Positions 29,242 to 40,266 of a stretch of DNA of 44,214 nt are shown in pieces. The stretch's first letter is position 1. Each line of letters begins with the position of its first letter. The notes beneath the pieces were generated by a model that did not search any database, was not told the origin of the DNA, and was given only the letters and a program-made list of their open reading frames with translations. A program made the translations under genes and the position numbers. Source of the DNA: Polychytrium aggregatum (lineage: Eukaryota > Chytridiomycota > Chytridiomycetes > Polychytriales); NCBI RefSeq assembly GCF_025602895.1, contig NW_026516434.1:1-44214 (forward strand). Direction: 5' to 3'.

Positions 29242-30063
29242 ATGAGCAACCCCCGCCCACTTCCGGAAGCCTTCCTCAAGACCTTCCGTGCCCCAGTGTT
29301 TACTGGGAAGAGCCGCTCCTCCTCGGTGGAGGACTGGCTGCAGCAACTCGAGGACTACCTCGATGCTGCCCAAGTCGCCCCCACCCACCACATCGTCGCC
29401 GCCAAGCTCTGCTTAAAGGACCAGGCGTACCGTTGGTACCGCCGCCAAGGGTTCGACGAGCAGAGCGAAGGTGTGTTTGACGACTTCAAGGACCGCCTCC
29501 GTCGCCGCTTCGGCAGCCCCAATGCTGAACTCATTGCCCGTGACAAGCTATACTCTCTCGTGCAGCGTGGTTCTGTGACCCGCTACATCGAGGAGTTTGA
29601 AGACCTCTCCTCCCAGATTGAGGAGCTGGGCTCTGCTGATGCGATGTACCTCTTCCAGAAGGGCCTCAAGCCCAAGATCAGAGAGTACATCGCCAGCAAC
29701 CCTGATGCCCGCAAGTCCCTGGACGTGATGATGGACGTTGCCGAGAACCTCGACAACGTCCAGTACCATGGCCGCCAGTTCTACCCGCAGCTGGCAGGCG
29801 GCCATCGGTCTCATCACGTCCCAGCCCGTCCGCCTCGCCCGGCCCCGCCCGCAAGACCCATGCCTGAGCCCATGGACGTTGACGTCAACGCCATGGAGGC
29901 TCGTGGCCCTCCCCGCTCCCGGTTCCAGCAAGCTGCCACTGTCTCCCCCAAGGACAGACAGAAGCAGGAGGACCTCCGCCATGGTTCCTGCTTCTTCTGT
30001 CACCGACCGGGACACCAGGCCAAGGAGTGCCCCATGAAGTCGGGAAACGGCCGACCCTACTAG
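29242..30063 (+). CDS. gag: gag of A6, 273 aa
   Basis: Reference plus-strand Gag. The first ATG of the leader opens the frame. Capsid-like region about residues 10-180 ([35 protein letters not shown]), basic Pro-rich linker, and CCHC knuckle [14 protein letters not shown] at about 252-265. The TAG at 30061 is inside a hairpin, and two more in-frame TAGs follow at 30079-30084. Gag alone is the default product and Gag-Pol the slip product. Confidence 0.94.
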   Translation: MSNPRPLPEAFLKTFRAPVFTGKSRSSSVEDWLQQLEDYLDAAQVAPTHHIVAAKLCLKDQAYRWYRRQGFDEQSEGVFDDFKDRLRRRFGSPNAELIARDKLYSLVQRGSVTRYIEEFEDLSSQIEELGSADAMYLFQKGLKPKIREYIASNPDARKSLDVMMDVAENLDNVQYHGRQFYPQLAGGHRSHHVPARPPRPAPPARPMPEPMDVDVNAMEARGPPRSRFQQAATVSPKDRQKQEDLRHGSCFFCHRPGHQAKECPMKSGNGRPY

Positions 30064-33000
30064 GTGGCTCTGGAGCCCTAGTAGGAGACCAACGCCGTGG
30101 ATTGCTCAATGCAGTCCACGCGTCTCCAGAGGAAGTTCACCTCGCCCCCTCCCCCGAAGGAGAAACAAACCAAGTGTTGTGCGTCGTGCGAGAGGTGCAT
30201 GGTGGCGCAAGCCGCCTGCCTCTCCACGAACGTGAAGAGAAAACCAAAATTGAAAACCAAAACAAAAAAGAAAATCAAGAACCCTTGAGGGACAGGACCG
30301 CCTGTGCCCTCACCCCTGTCAAGTCGTGTGTGTCGGATGCTTCCGACATGTGTCCGCAAGCCGTGGACGTCGTGTGCAATGGCGTGCTGACGCCGCAGGC
30401 CCCCGCAATGGCCGAACCCTATCCAAAATGTCCGAGTGGCCGTGATGAAGCCAACCAAGACCAAGTGTCGCCCGTTCCCCCAAGTCAAGTCATGGTGCAG
30501 GAGGCTGTGCAGGAGGACCATGAAGAGTCCCTGCTGTACCTCCCTGCCACCGTCCAAGGTCACACCGTCCGAATGATGGTGGACTCTGGAGCAAGCTGCA
30601 ACTTTGTCAGCAGACGCTTGCTCCAGGAGCTCAACATACATGCAACCAAGAAGAAGTCGCCGATGAGTGTGGCGCTTGCAGACGATCGTGTGCAGCAGTG
30701 CACACACCAAGTGGTCCTGCGAGTGGCCCTCCATCCCAAGTACCATCCTGTCCTGTTGTTCCAAGTGATCGACACCAAGTTCGATGCCATCCTCGGCATG
30801 AGCTGGCTTGCTCGTGCCGAGCCGACTCCAGTCGTCGACTGGAAAGGCCGCACTGTCCGTGTTGGCCCTGACATTGTCCTGCAGGGCATGGCCTCACCCA
30901 ACATGCCACCTCTCCTCTCAGCCATGCAATTCAAGAGGCTGATCAAGAAGGACACGTCGTTCCTCTGTGTCGTGCGTGAGGTCGACGACACCGACCAAGC
31001 CGGTCCCGGTCCCCCGCCTGTGGTGACCAAGCTGCTCGACGAGTACAAGGACGTATTCCCCGACCAGTTGCCACAATGCCTGCCACCCCAACGCACCGTC
31101 GATCATCGCATCGACATCGAACCAGGCTCGTCGCCTCCGTCAAGACCGACGTACCAACTGTCGCTGACGGAGATGGACGAACTCAAGCGCCAGTTGGATG
31201 ACCTCCTCGCCCATGGGTTCATCCGCCCGAGCCAGTCACCGTATGGTGCACCAGTGCTCTTTGTCAAGAAGAAAGAAGGTGATCTCAGGATGTGCGTCGA
31301 CTATCGCGCACTAAACAAACAGACCATCAAGAACACCTACCCGTTGCCCAGGATCGACGAGTTGATGGATCGTCTGAGTGGAGCAAAGGTCTTTAGCAAG
31401 ATAGACCTCCGCTCAGGCTACCATCAGATCCGCATCCACGAGGATGATGTCCACAAGACCGCCTTCAGGACTCGCTACGGACTGTACGAGTTCCTAGTGC
31501 TGCCGTTCGGATTGACGAACGCACCTGCCACGTTCATGCAGCTGATGAACGATGTGTTCCGCCAAGAGCTCGACAACTCTGTCATCGTGTACCTGGATGA
31601 TATCCTTGTGTACAGCAAGGATGAAGCGACCCATGAAGGTCATGTCGCCCGCGTGCTGGCCAAGCTACGCGAGCACAAGTTGTATGCCAAACTGTCCAAG
31701 TGTGAGTTCTTCAAGAATCAAGTCCCGTTCCTGGGACACGTTGTCTCAGGAAGAGGAATCGAAGTCGACCCCGCCAAGGTCAAGTCTGTGGTCGAGTGGC
31801 CGCCGCTCGCATGCGTCTCTGACGTGCAGTCGTTTCTCGGTCTCGTCAACTACTACCGCCGATTCATCCCCGATCTGGCGCGCACTGCCGGTCCACTCAC
31901 AGACCTACTCCGCAAAGAGTGCCCCTTCGTGTGGGACCACCCACAACGCCAAGCGTTCGAGACCCTCAAGCACGCCTTGACGAACGCTCCTGTCCTCGCT
32001 GTGTTCGACCCGAACACGGATGTCTCCGTGCACACCGACGCCTCCGACCTTGCGGTGGGAGCTGTTTTGATGCAGGAGGGAAGGCCCGTTGCCTTCGAGT
32101 CGCGCAAACTGTCCCAACACGAGATCAACTATCCCGTGCACGAGAAGGAGCAGCTTGCGATCATCTACGCGCTGCAGAAGTTCCGAGTGTACCTCCACGG
32201 TACCGCCAAGCCCTTCAAGATTGTGACGGACCACCAGTCACTGCGTTACCTCGACACCAAGAAGAACCTGAGCCGACGCCAAGCGCGATGGATGGAGTTC
32301 CTCGCCGAGTACAACTACGAGGTTGTATACCAGAAAGGCAAACTCAATGTGGTGCCTGACGCACTGTCCCGACGCCCCGACTACCAATTGGCGTCACTGT
32401 ACGAGTCGACTGTCAGTGTCGACAACACGATGCTGGATGTTGTCCGAGACAACATCGCCAACGACAAACAGTTCGGAGAACTGTTCCGAAAGGTGTCTAA
32501 GCTCCCCAAGGACGACGAATCATCCGAGTACACAGTGCGTGATGGCCTGCTCCTCCTGAAGAAGGACAGCCGTGTCTGTGTGCCGGACATTCCGTCGTTG
32601 AAGACCAAGTTGCTCCAAGAGGTCCACGACTCGCCCCTCGCTGGACACTTTGGAGTCGAGAAGACATACGACCGACTGGCCAAAGTCGCATACTGGCCTG
32701 GAATGAAGCGCACCGTCGAGAAGTACATCGAGTCCTGCCATACCTGCAAGATGGTCAAGTCACGCACGACCCGAGAGCAAGGATTGCTGCAACCCCTGCC
32801 TGTTCCCGACCGCCCCTGGACCAGCATGTCCATGGATCTCATCACGCATCTACCGACGACCAAGTTGGACCACGATGCAATCGCTGTCTTTGTCGACAGG
32901 TTCAGCAAGATGGCACACTTTGTGCCGTGCCAGACGACATGCTCCGCGCCTGACCTTGCACTGCTGTTCTTCAAGCATGTGTTCAAGCACCACGGCCTCC

Positions 33001-33959
33001 CAAAGTCCATCGTCAGTGATCGAGACCCCCGATTCACCTCCTTGTTTTGGACAAGTCTGTTCGACCATCTCGGCACCAAGCTGAACATGTCAACCTCGCA
33101 CCACCAACAAACGGATGGACAGTCCGAGCGGACGATCCGCACCCTCGAGCAATACCTGAGGACATACGCCTCGACCAGCCAAGACGACTGGGACATACAG
33201 CTGAGTCATGCAGAGTTTGCATACAACACCGCCAAGTCGAGCACAACTGGCTTGAGCCCCTTTGAGGCGCTCTACGGATTCCAGCCTGATGTTCCCACCT
33301 CCTTGACACTGACCGAGTCCACGGCTGGATTGCCTCCCAAACCAAGTGCCTTTGTCAAAGATCATCAAGTCCGACACAAGATGATCGCCGACGCGCTCAC
33401 GGATGCGCAACAAGTGATGGCGAAGTACTACGACCGCCGACACCAGGATGTCTCCTTTGAAGTTGGAGACCTTGTCTACCTGGACGCCGACAACATCAAG
33501 GTCCCCGAAGCCCAGTCAAAGAAGTTGTTGCCCAAGTACCGAGGACCGTTCAAGATAGCGGCCCGACCCAGTCCCCTCAACTACCTGTTGGACTTGCCAC
33601 CTGGAAGCAAGCTCCATCCTGTCTTCCATGTGTCCAAGCTGCGTCGCCACACGACCCGCAGTCCAGCACAGTTCCCCGACGCCGACGAAGGTGTCCCGGA
33701 CGACGCACCACTGGAAGACGACCTCGGACAATACTATACTCAAGAATATGAAGTCGAAAGGATCGTGAGGCACAAGAAAGTGGCTGATGGGTCACTTCGG
33801 TTTTATGTCAAGTGGGTTGGTTACCCACACTCGGGCAACACATGGCAAACACTGGAGGACTTGTCCCATGCACCCGAGGAGCTGAGTAAATACGGTAAAC
33901 ACCTCGAGGAGCCCCAAATAAAGAGCACACGCAGGGCTCCTCGCAGGAAGCCTTCTTAA
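30027..33959 (+). CDS. pol: pol of A6: protease, RT, RNase H, integrase, chromodomain
   Basis: Intact frame with DSGA (D186), YLDD (Y522-D525), RNase H Asp671, integrase H867/H874/C904/C907 and D937/D998/E1034, GPF module and chromodomain (1241-1290). The first codon listed is GTG within gag; functional reading begins after the slip at 30042-30048. Between knuckle and protease lies an A-rich tract (about 30238-30282) encoding a Lys/Asn/Glu-rich linker, unusual in this GC-rich gene. One private change, TTT to CTT at 32047, replaces Phe by Leu beside RNase H Asp. It ends 9 bp before the 3' LTR; GTGTGGGAG (33960-33968) is the likely short polypurine tract. Confidence 0.95.
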   Translation: MPHEVGKRPTLLGGSGALVGDQRRGLLNAVHASPEEVHLAPSPEGETNQVLCVVREVHGGASRLPLHEREEKTKIENQNKKENQEPLRDRTACALTPVKSCVSDASDMCPQAVDVVCNGVLTPQAPAMAEPYPKCPSGRDEANQDQVSPVPPSQVMVQEAVQEDHEESLLYLPATVQGHTVRMMVDSGASCNFVSRRLLQELNIHATKKKSPMSVALADDRVQQCTHQVVLRVALHPKYHPVLLFQVIDTKFDAILGMSWLARAEPTPVVDWKGRTVRVGPDIVLQGMASPNMPPLLSAMQFKRLIKKDTSFLCVVREVDDTDQAGPGPPPVVTKLLDEYKDVFPDQLPQCLPPQRTVDHRIDIEPGSSPPSRPTYQLSLTEMDELKRQLDDLLAHGFIRPSQSPYGAPVLFVKKKEGDLRMCVDYRALNKQTIKNTYPLPRIDELMDRLSGAKVFSKIDLRSGYHQIRIHEDDVHKTAFRTRYGLYEFLVLPFGLTNAPATFMQLMNDVFRQELDNSVIVYLDDILVYSKDEATHEGHVARVLAKLREHKLYAKLSKCEFFKNQVPFLGHVVSGRGIEVDPAKVKSVVEWPPLACVSDVQSFLGLVNYYRRFIPDLARTAGPLTDLLRKECPFVWDHPQRQAFETLKHALTNAPVLAVFDPNTDVSVHTDASDLAVGAVLMQEGRPVAFESRKLSQHEINYPVHEKEQLAIIYALQKFRVYLHGTAKPFKIVTDHQSLRYLDTKKNLSRRQARWMEFLAEYNYEVVYQKGKLNVVPDALSRRPDYQLASLYESTVSVDNTMLDVVRDNIANDKQFGELFRKVSKLPKDDESSEYTVRDGLLLLKKDSRVCVPDIPSLKTKLLQEVHDSPLAGHFGVEKTYDRLAKVAYWPGMKRTVEKYIESCHTCKMVKSRTTREQGLLQPLPVPDRPWTSMSMDLITHLPTTKLDHDAIAVFVDRFSKMAHFVPCQTTCSAPDLALLFFKHVFKHHGLPKSIVSDRDPRFTSLFWTSLFDHLGTKLNMSTSHHQQTDGQSERTIRTLEQYLRTYASTSQDDWDIQLSHAEFAYNTAKSSTTGLSPFEALYGFQPDVPTSLTLTESTAGLPPKPSAFVKDHQVRHKMIADALTDAQQVMAKYYDRRHQDVSFEVGDLVYLDADNIKVPEAQSKKLLPKYRGPFKIAARPSPLNYLLDLPPGSKLHPVFHVSKLRRHTTRSPAQFPDADEGVPDDAPLEDDLGQYYTQEYEVERIVRHKKVADGSLRFYVKWVGYPHSGNTWQTLEDLSHAPEELSKYGKHLEEPQIKSTRRAPRRKPS
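30042..30085 (+). promoter_or_regulatory. -1 programmed frameshift signal of A (reference copy)
   Basis: GGGAAAC at 30042-30048, phased G GGA AAC in the Gag frame, the canonical X XXY YYZ form. The spacer is 7 nt (30049-30055). The hairpin is CCTACTAG (30056-30063) with CTAGTAGG (30078-30085), a 2-nt bulge, then GGCT/AGCC closing a CTGG loop. The gag stop is in the 5' arm. Pol is in the -1 frame and open throughout this stretch. Confidence 0.8.
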
Positions 33960-33968
33960 GTGTGGGAG

Positions 33969-34277
33969 TGTAGGAGATGGTATCTCCGACGCTGTGCTGC
34001 GCGTACTGCGCGTACTGCGCGGCGCAGTGGGTCGTGACCTGTGCTGCGCTTTGCGTTTTCACGCACCGCAGGCAGGCCACCGCAGGGTATACCTGCGGGT
34101 TGCCCCCGTTCCCCCCGTTTGTCTGGAGTTCGGTTTTATCGTGAATAAACGTAAGTGCTCCCCGAGCTCACCCGTCCGCTAGAGTAGCCTAGCACCGCCC
34201 TGTTCTGCCCCGTCCTGTCTTGTCTTGTACCCCCTCCCTCCCCGTCTTGCCCCAACGTCCCAGTAGTGGACGTTACA
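33969..34277 (+). repeat. LTR of element A (A6 3' LTR)
   Basis: Intact 309 bp, TGTAGG...GTTACA. GGAGAT-ggt-ATCTCC at 33973-33987 and AACGTCC-cagtagt-GGACGTT at 34254-34274 are inverted repeats next to the two ends. AATAAA at 34144-34149. Confidence 0.94.
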
Positions 34278-34334
34278 GCGCCGCGCAGTACGCGCAGTAC
34301 GCGCAGCACAGCGTCGGAGATACCATCTCCTACA
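34278..34334 (-). repeat. A5 5' LTR, outer 57 bp (with GCGCC duplication)
   Basis: Continues the A5 LTR after A6. Bases 34278-34282 are the second copy of the target duplication. It ends CTCCTACA at 34334, where C element DNA begins (flank CCCCT). Confidence 0.9.
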
Positions 34335-34718
34335 CCCCTCCCTTGCCTTCTCGAGTCCAGAATCTCTTCAACTTCGTATTCGAGTTGGTCTTCCACCTCG
34401 ATTGGAGGTGGAGGAGGGATATCCCGGTTGGGGATCGTTGACTTGTGGTACGGCTCCAGGAGTGCGGTGTGGAACACCGGGTGCACTCGGAAGTGTGCTG
34501 GGAGGTCCAGCTCGAACGCTACCTCGTTCACCTTCCTCTTGATCTTGTAAGGGCCAATTCGCCTATAATCGAGCTTCTCCGACGGGCGTGTGGTCTTGAT
34601 GTTGACCCGCCGGAGCCACACCTTGTCGCCCGGTGCATACGGCGGTGGTTCTGCCCGGTGATGGTCGGCAAATCGTTTGTGTCGTTCTTGCGCCTCTGTC
34701 AAGACCTTTGTCAGACGC
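34335..34718 (-). pseudogene. pol: Element C pol fragment: integrase GPY module to chromodomain start
   Basis: The minus-strand frame encodes AQERHKRFADHHRAEP, PGDKVWLRRVNIKTTRPSEK, the GPY-type module (RRIGPYKIKRKVNEVAFELD), FRVHPVFHTALLEPYH and the start of a chromodomain (QLEYEVEEILDSRRQGRG). It is a third gypsy family, distinct from A and B. Downstream it is cut at 34335 by the A5 LTR within the chromodomain. Upstream it gives way near 34719 to LTR-like DNA with no integrase core between, so most of the element is missing. It cannot function. Confidence 0.85.
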
Positions 34719-35108
34719 TGTGAGGAGTGAACAAGCGCAAGGACGAAGACCAAGTGCTTGGTATGAGCTTTATTAGCTTTTAGCCCCGAACACCAAAGAA
34801 CAAGTTTTGTTCGAACTGGTGTTCAACATAGGCTCAGACATGCAGGGCTATTTATAGACCGGGAGAAGGTCGAGGGGCAAAAGTGGGCGAGAAGGGTGGA
34901 GCATCACAGAGAAGCGAGAAGGGGGTGCGAGAGTGGCTGGTGTGCAAGCGAGAGAGGCTTGGCACAGCCCGGGGACATGTGCCGAGCGGTGGGGGAGGCA
35001 GGAAACCAGTAGACGCGGGTGGCAACGGCGCGTGCTCATGCATGGGGGCAAACAAACACGTGGGGACTCATGATTGGTGCGGAGGGCGAGAGCATGCGGG
35101 ACAATCTC
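34719..35108 (-). repeat. D: LTR-like sequence with promoter, interrupted by A7
   Basis: Not coding. In minus sense it has TATAAATAG (34856-34848), AATAAA (34774-34769) and, between them, a long imperfect hairpin at 34788-34824. ATTGG (CCAAT) motifs lie upstream. The layout resembles the B LTR, though the sequence differs. TGTGAG at 34719 could be its end. It continues at 40576-40602. It may be the 5' LTR of C after an internal deletion, or a separate LTR. Confidence 0.55.
35104..35108 (+). repeat. Target site duplication of A7, left copy (ATCTC)
   Basis: ATCTC directly before the A7 5' LTR and again at 40576-40580 directly after its 3' LTR. It shows a 5-bp staggered cut for the A integrase. 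Confidence 0.93.
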
Positions 35109-35417
35109 TGTAGGAGATGGTATCTCCGACGCTGTGCTGCGCGTACTGCGCGTACTGCGCGGCGCAGTGGGTCGTGACCTGTGCTGCGCTTTGCGTTTTC
35201 ACGCACCGCAGGCAGGCCACCGCAGGGTATACCTGCGGGTTGCCCCCGTTCCCCCCGTTTGTCTGGAGTTCGGTTTTATCGTGAATAAACGTAAGTGCTC
35301 CCCGAGCTCACCCGTCCGCTAGAGTAGCCTAGCACCGCCCTGTTCTGCCCCGTCCTGTCTTGTCTTGTACCCCCTCCCTCCCCGTCTTGCCCCAACGTCC
35401 CAGTAGTGGACGTTACA
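35109..35417 (+). repeat. LTR of element A (A7 5' LTR)
   Basis: 309 bp, TGTAGG...GTTACA, followed at once by the TGGTAGCATCGG primer site (35418 on). The leader 35418-35539 is as in A6. Confidence 0.94.
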
Positions 35418-35539
35418 TGGTAGCATCGGAAATCCTCGTCTTGTTTTCGTCCTGTTTGTCCTCTTTCTAGATCCTCAAGCTGGATCCCGCCTCTCTTGCC
35501 GACCGACTCTCCTCTCTGTCCCTGGAGCCTGCCCCTGCC

Positions 35540-36361
35540 ATGAGCAACCCCCGCCCACTTCCGGAAGCCTTCCTCAAGACCTTCCGTGCCCCAGTGTTTA
35601 CTGGGAAGAGCCGCTCCTCCTCGGTGGAGGACTGGCTGCAGCAACTCGAGGACTACCTCGATGCTGCCCAAGTCGCCCCCACCCACCACATCGTCGCCGC
35701 CAAGCTCTGCTTAAAGGACCAGGCGTACCGTTGGTACCGCCGCCAAGGGTTCGACGAGCAGAGCGAAGGTGTGTTTGACGACTTCAAGGACCGCCTCCGT
35801 CGCCGCTTCGGCAGCCCCAATGCTGAACTCATTGCCCGTGACAAGCTATACTCTCTCGTGCAGCGTGGTTCTGTGACCCGCTACATCGAGGAGTTTGAAG
35901 ACCTCTCCTCCCAGATTGAGGAGCTGGGCTCTGCTGATGCGATGTACCTCTTCCAGAAGGGCCTCAAGCCCAAGATCAGAGAGTACATCGCCAGCAACCC
36001 TGATGCCCGCAAGTCCCTGGACGTGATGATGGACGTTGCCGAGAACCTCGACAACGTCCAGTACCATGGCCGCCAGTTCTACCCGCAGCTGGCAGGCGGC
36101 CATCGGTCTCATCACGTCCCAGCCCGTCCGCCTCGCCCGGCCCCGCCCGCAAGACCCATGCCTGAGCCCATGGACGTTGACGTCAACGCCATGGAGGCTC
36201 GTGGCCCTCCCCGCTCCCGGTTCCAGCAAGCTGCCACTGTCTCCCCCAAGGACAGACAGAAGCAGGAGGACCTCCGCCATGGTTCCTGCTTCTTCTGTCA
36301 CCGACCGGGACACCAGGCCAAGGAGTGCCCCATGAAGTCGGGAAACGGCCGACCCTACTAG
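35540..36361 (+). CDS. gag: gag of A7, 273 aa
   Basis: Same protein as A6 Gag: capsid-like domain, Pro/Arg linker, one CCHC knuckle, stop inside the frameshift hairpin. Start is the first ATG after the primer site, 123 nt past the LTR. Confidence 0.94.
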   Translation: MSNPRPLPEAFLKTFRAPVFTGKSRSSSVEDWLQQLEDYLDAAQVAPTHHIVAAKLCLKDQAYRWYRRQGFDEQSEGVFDDFKDRLRRRFGSPNAELIARDKLYSLVQRGSVTRYIEEFEDLSSQIEELGSADAMYLFQKGLKPKIREYIASNPDARKSLDVMMDVAENLDNVQYHGRQFYPQLAGGHRSHHVPARPPRPAPPARPMPEPMDVDVNAMEARGPPRSRFQQAATVSPKDRQKQEDLRHGSCFFCHRPGHQAKECPMKSGNGRPY

Positions 36362-39300
36362 GTGGCTCTGGAGCCCTAGTAGGAGACCAACGCCGTGGAT
36401 TGCTCAATGCAGTCCACGCGTCTCCAGAGGAAGTTCACCTCGCCCCCTCCCCCGAAGGAGAAACAAACCAAGTGTTGTGCGTCGTGCGAGAGGTGCATGG
36501 TGGCGCAAGCCGCCTGCCTCTCCACGAACGTGAAGAGAAAACCAAAATTGAAAACCAAAACAAAAAAGAAAATCAAGAACCCTTGAGGGACAGGACCGCC
36601 TGTGCCCTCACCCCTGTCAAGTCGTGTGTGTCGGATGCTTCCGACATGTGTCCGCAAGCCGTGGACGTCGTGTGCAATGGCGTGCTGACGCCGCAGGCCC
36701 CCGCAATGGCCGAACCCTATCCAAAATGTCCGAGTGGCCGTGATGAAGCCAACCAAGACCAAGTGTCGCCCGTTCCCCCAAGTCAAGTCATGGTGCAGGA
36801 GGCTGTGCAGGAGGACCATGAAGAGTCCCTGCTGTACCTCCCTGCCACCGTCCAAGGTCACACCGTCCGAATGATGGTGGACTCTGGAGCAAGCTGCAAC
36901 TTTGTCAGCAGACGCTTGCTCCAGGAGCTCAACATACATGCAACCAAGAAGAAGTCGCCGATGAGTGTGGCGCTTGCAGACGATCGTGTGCAGCAGTGCA
37001 CACACCAAGTGGTCCTGCGAGTGGCCCTCCATCCCAAGTACCATCCTGTCCTGTTGTTCCAAGTGATCGACACCAAGTTCGATGCCATCCTCGGCATGAG
37101 CTGGCTTGCTCGTGCCGAGCCGACTCCAGTCGTCGACTGGAAAGGCCGCACTGTCCGTGTTGGCCCTGACATTGTCCTGCAGGGCATGGCCTCACCCAAC
37201 ATGCCACCTCTCCTCTCAGCCATGCAATTCAAGAGGCTGATCAAGAAGGACACGTCGTTCCTCTGTGTCGTGCGTGAGGTCGACGACACCGACCAAGCCG
37301 GTCCCGGTCCCCCGCCTGTGGTGACCAAGCTGCTCGACGAGTACAAGGACGTATTCCCCGACCAGTTGCCACAATGCCTGCCACCCCAACGCACCGTCGA
37401 TCATCGCATCGACATCGAACCAGGCTCGTCGCCTCCGTCAAGACCGACGTACCAACTGTCGCTGACGGAGATGGACGAACTCAAGCGCCAGTTGGATGAC
37501 CTCCTCGCCCATGGGTTCATCCGCCCGAGCCAGTCACCGTATGGTGCACCAGTGCTCTTTGTCAAGAAGAAAGAAGGTGATCTCAGGATGTGCGTCGACT
37601 ATCGCGCACTAAACAAACAGACCATCAAGAACACCTACCCGTTGCCCAGGATCGACGAGTTGATGGATCGTCTGAGTGGAGCAAAGGTCTTTAGCAAGAT
37701 AGACCTCCGCTCAGGCTACCATCAGATCCGCATCCACGAGGATGATGTCCACAAGACCGCCTTCAGGACTCGCTACGGACTGTACGAGTTCCTAGTGCTG
37801 CCGTTCGGATTGACGAACGCACCTGCCACGTTCATGCAGCTGATGAACGATGTGTTCCGCCAAGAGCTCGACAACTCTGTCATCGTGTACCTGGATGATA
37901 TCCTTGTGTACAGCAAGGATGAAGCGACCCATGAAGGTCATGTCGCCCGCGTGCTGGCCAAGCTACGCGAGCACAAGTTGTATGCCAAACTGTCCAAGTG
38001 TGAGTTCTTCAAGAATCAAGTCCCGTTCCTGGGACACGTTGTCTCAGGAAGAGGAATCGAAGTCGACCCCGCCAAGGTCAAGTCTGTGGTCGAGTGGCCG
38101 CCGCTCGCATGCGTCTCTGACGTGCAGTCGTTTCTCGGTCTCGTCAACTACTACCGCCGATTCATCCCCGATCTGGCGCGCACTGCCGGTCCACTCACAG
38201 ACCTACTCCGCAAAGAGTGCCCCTTCGTGTGGGACCACCCACAACGCCAAGCGTTCGAGACCCTCAAGCACGCCTTGACGAACGCTCCTGTCCTCGCTGT
38301 GTTCGACCCGAACACGGATGTCTCCGTGCACACCGACGCCTCCGACTTTGCGGTGGGAGCTGTTTTGATGCAGGAGGGAAGGCCCGTTGCCTTCGAGTCG
38401 CGCAAACTGTCCCAACACGAGATCAACTATCCCGTGCACGAGAAGGAGCAGCTTGCGATCATCTACGCGCTGCAGAAGTTCCGAGTGTACCTCCACGGTA
38501 CCGCCAAGCCCTTCAAGATTGTGACGGACCACCAGTCACTGCGTTACCTCGACACCAAGAAGAACCTGAGCCGACGCCAAGCGCGATGGATGGAGTTCCT
38601 CGCCGAGTACAACTACGAGGTTGTATACCAGAAAGGCAAACTCAATGTGGTGCCTGACGCACTGTCCCGACGCCCCGACTACCAATTGGCGTCACTGTAC
38701 GAGTCGACTGTCAGTGTCGACAACACGATGCTGGATGTTGTCCGAGACAACATCGCCAACGACAAACAGTTCGGAGAACTGTTCCGAAAGGTGTCTAAGC
38801 TCCCCAAGGACGACGAATCATCCGAGTACACAGTGCGTGATGGCCTGCTCCTCCTGAAGAAGGACAGCCGTGTCTGTGTGCCGGACATTCCGTCGTTGAA
38901 GACCAAGTTGCTCCAAGAGGTCCACGACTCGCCCCTCGCTGGACACTTTGGAGTCGAGAAGACATACGACCGACTGGCCAAAGTCGCATACTGGCCTGGA
39001 ATGAAGCGCACCGTCGAGAAGTACATCGAGTCCTGCCATACCTGCAAGATGGTCAAGTCACGCACGACCCGAGAGCAAGGATTGCTGCAACCCCTGCCTG
39101 TTCCCGACCGCCCCTGGACCAGCATGTCCATGGATCTCATCACGCATCTACCGACGACCAAGTTGGACCACGATGCAATCGCTGTCTTTGTCGACAGGTT
39201 CAGCAAGATGGCACACTTTGTGCCGTGCCAGACGACATGCTCCGCGCCTGACCTTGCACTGCTGTTCTTCAAGCATGTGTTCAAGCACCACGGCCTCCCA

Positions 39301-40257
39301 AAGTCCATCGTCAGTGATCGAGACCCCCGATTCACCTCCTTGTTTTGGACAAGTCTGTTCGACCATCTCGGCACCAAGCTGAACATGTCAACCTCGCACC
39401 ACCAACAAACGGATGGACAGTCCGAGCGGACGATCCGCACCCTCGAGCAATACCTGAGGACATACGCCTCGACCAGCCAAGACGACTGGGACATACAGCT
39501 GAGTCATGCAGAGTTTGCATACAACACCGCCAAGTCGAGCACAACTGGCTTGAGCCCCTTTGAGGCGCTCTACGGATTCCAGCCTGATGTTCCCACCTCC
39601 TTGACACTGACCGAGTCCACGGCTGGATTGCCTCCCAAACCAAGTGCCTTTGTCAAAGATCATCAAGTCCGACACAAGATGATCGCCGACGCGCTCACGG
39701 ATGCGCAACAAGTGATGGCGAAGTACTACGACCGCCGACACCAGGATGTCTCCTTTGAAGTTGGAGACCTTGTCTACCTGGACGCCGACAACATCAAGGT
39801 CCCCGAAGCCCAGTCAAAGAAGTTGTTGCCCAAGTACCGAGGACCGTTCAAGATAGCGGCCCGACCCAGTCCCCTCAACTACCTGTTGGACTTGCCACCT
39901 GGAAGCAAGCTCCATCCTGTCTTCCATGTGTCCAAGCTGCGTCGCCACACGACCCGCAGTCCAGCACAGTTCCCCGACGCCGACGAAGGTGTCCCGGACG
40001 ACGCACCACTGGAAGACGACCTCGGACAATACTATACTCAAGAATATGAAGTCGAAAGGATCGTGAGGCACAAGAAAGTGGCTGATGGGTCACTTCGGTT
40101 TTATGTCAAGTGGGTTGGTTACCCACACTCGGGCAACACATGGCAAACACTGGAGGACTTGTCCCATGCACCCGAGGAGCTGAGTAAATACGGTAAACAC
40201 CTCGAGGAGCCCCAAATAAAGAGCACACGCAGGGCTCCTCGCAGGAAGCCTTCTTAA
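36325..40257 (+). CDS. pol: pol of A7: protease, RT, RNase H, integrase, chromodomain
   Basis: Intact 1,310-codon frame carrying every catalytic residue listed for A3 and A6, with the family Phe after TDASD in RNase H. Expressed as Gag-Pol through the slip site at 36340-36346. With intact LTRs and a matching target duplication, this copy is the strongest candidate in the window for an element that is still active. Confidence 0.95.
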   Translation: MPHEVGKRPTLLGGSGALVGDQRRGLLNAVHASPEEVHLAPSPEGETNQVLCVVREVHGGASRLPLHEREEKTKIENQNKKENQEPLRDRTACALTPVKSCVSDASDMCPQAVDVVCNGVLTPQAPAMAEPYPKCPSGRDEANQDQVSPVPPSQVMVQEAVQEDHEESLLYLPATVQGHTVRMMVDSGASCNFVSRRLLQELNIHATKKKSPMSVALADDRVQQCTHQVVLRVALHPKYHPVLLFQVIDTKFDAILGMSWLARAEPTPVVDWKGRTVRVGPDIVLQGMASPNMPPLLSAMQFKRLIKKDTSFLCVVREVDDTDQAGPGPPPVVTKLLDEYKDVFPDQLPQCLPPQRTVDHRIDIEPGSSPPSRPTYQLSLTEMDELKRQLDDLLAHGFIRPSQSPYGAPVLFVKKKEGDLRMCVDYRALNKQTIKNTYPLPRIDELMDRLSGAKVFSKIDLRSGYHQIRIHEDDVHKTAFRTRYGLYEFLVLPFGLTNAPATFMQLMNDVFRQELDNSVIVYLDDILVYSKDEATHEGHVARVLAKLREHKLYAKLSKCEFFKNQVPFLGHVVSGRGIEVDPAKVKSVVEWPPLACVSDVQSFLGLVNYYRRFIPDLARTAGPLTDLLRKECPFVWDHPQRQAFETLKHALTNAPVLAVFDPNTDVSVHTDASDFAVGAVLMQEGRPVAFESRKLSQHEINYPVHEKEQLAIIYALQKFRVYLHGTAKPFKIVTDHQSLRYLDTKKNLSRRQARWMEFLAEYNYEVVYQKGKLNVVPDALSRRPDYQLASLYESTVSVDNTMLDVVRDNIANDKQFGELFRKVSKLPKDDESSEYTVRDGLLLLKKDSRVCVPDIPSLKTKLLQEVHDSPLAGHFGVEKTYDRLAKVAYWPGMKRTVEKYIESCHTCKMVKSRTTREQGLLQPLPVPDRPWTSMSMDLITHLPTTKLDHDAIAVFVDRFSKMAHFVPCQTTCSAPDLALLFFKHVFKHHGLPKSIVSDRDPRFTSLFWTSLFDHLGTKLNMSTSHHQQTDGQSERTIRTLEQYLRTYASTSQDDWDIQLSHAEFAYNTAKSSTTGLSPFEALYGFQPDVPTSLTLTESTAGLPPKPSAFVKDHQVRHKMIADALTDAQQVMAKYYDRRHQDVSFEVGDLVYLDADNIKVPEAQSKKLLPKYRGPFKIAARPSPLNYLLDLPPGSKLHPVFHVSKLRRHTTRSPAQFPDADEGVPDDAPLEDDLGQYYTQEYEVERIVRHKKVADGSLRFYVKWVGYPHSGNTWQTLEDLSHAPEELSKYGKHLEEPQIKSTRRAPRRKPS
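36340..36383 (+). promoter_or_regulatory. -1 frameshift signal of A7
   Basis: GGGAAAC at 36340-36346, 7-nt spacer, hairpin at 36354-36383, as in A6. Confidence 0.78.
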
Positions 40258-40266
40258 GTGTGGGAG

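Larger units (their letters stand above)
28807..34277 (+). mobile_element. Element A6, full-length chromovirus nested in the A5 LTR
   Basis: Plus-strand A element with both LTRs, gag, pol and a 5-bp target duplication, inserted in the U3 of the A5 5' LTR in opposite orientation. The head-to-head arrangement makes a 2.6-kb inverted repeat around a spacer of about 56 nt. Its first 5' LTR bases are altered. Coding frames are intact; one substitution in RNase H is private (Phe to Leu after TDASD). Confidence 0.93.
17140..34334 (-). mobile_element. Element A5, chromovirus split by nested B and A6
   Basis: Minus-strand A element in pieces: 3' LTR 17140-17448, pol C-terminal half 17458-19755, [B 19756-26162], pol N-terminal part 26163-27642, gag 27606-28427, leader, 5' LTR 28550-28806, [A6 28807-34277], rest of the 5' LTR 34278-34334. 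The two LTR pieces sum to 309 bp after removing the GCGCC duplication. Bases equivalent to 157 bp of pol are missing at the B site. Outer flanks differ (CGATA on the left, CCCCT on the right), so the two halves may derive from two A copies joined by recombination. Confidence 0.85.

Noticed and set aside
30078..30764. 228-codon antisense frame opposite A pol, repeated in every copy
   Set aside because: Shadow of the protease region on the other strand; it begins and ends at arbitrary places and shows no domain.
26163..31507. Fold-back (chimeric read) artefact as the sole cause of the A5/A6 inverted repeat
   Set aside because: The arms carry private differences and the GCGCC duplication with exact 257+52 LTR parts fits real insertion; only the few altered bases at the centre stay doubtful.
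34719..35108. Host gene or promoter in the D segment
   Set aside because: The TATA, AATAAA and placement match LTR architecture and no open frame of note follows; no host coding sequence was seen anywhere in the window.
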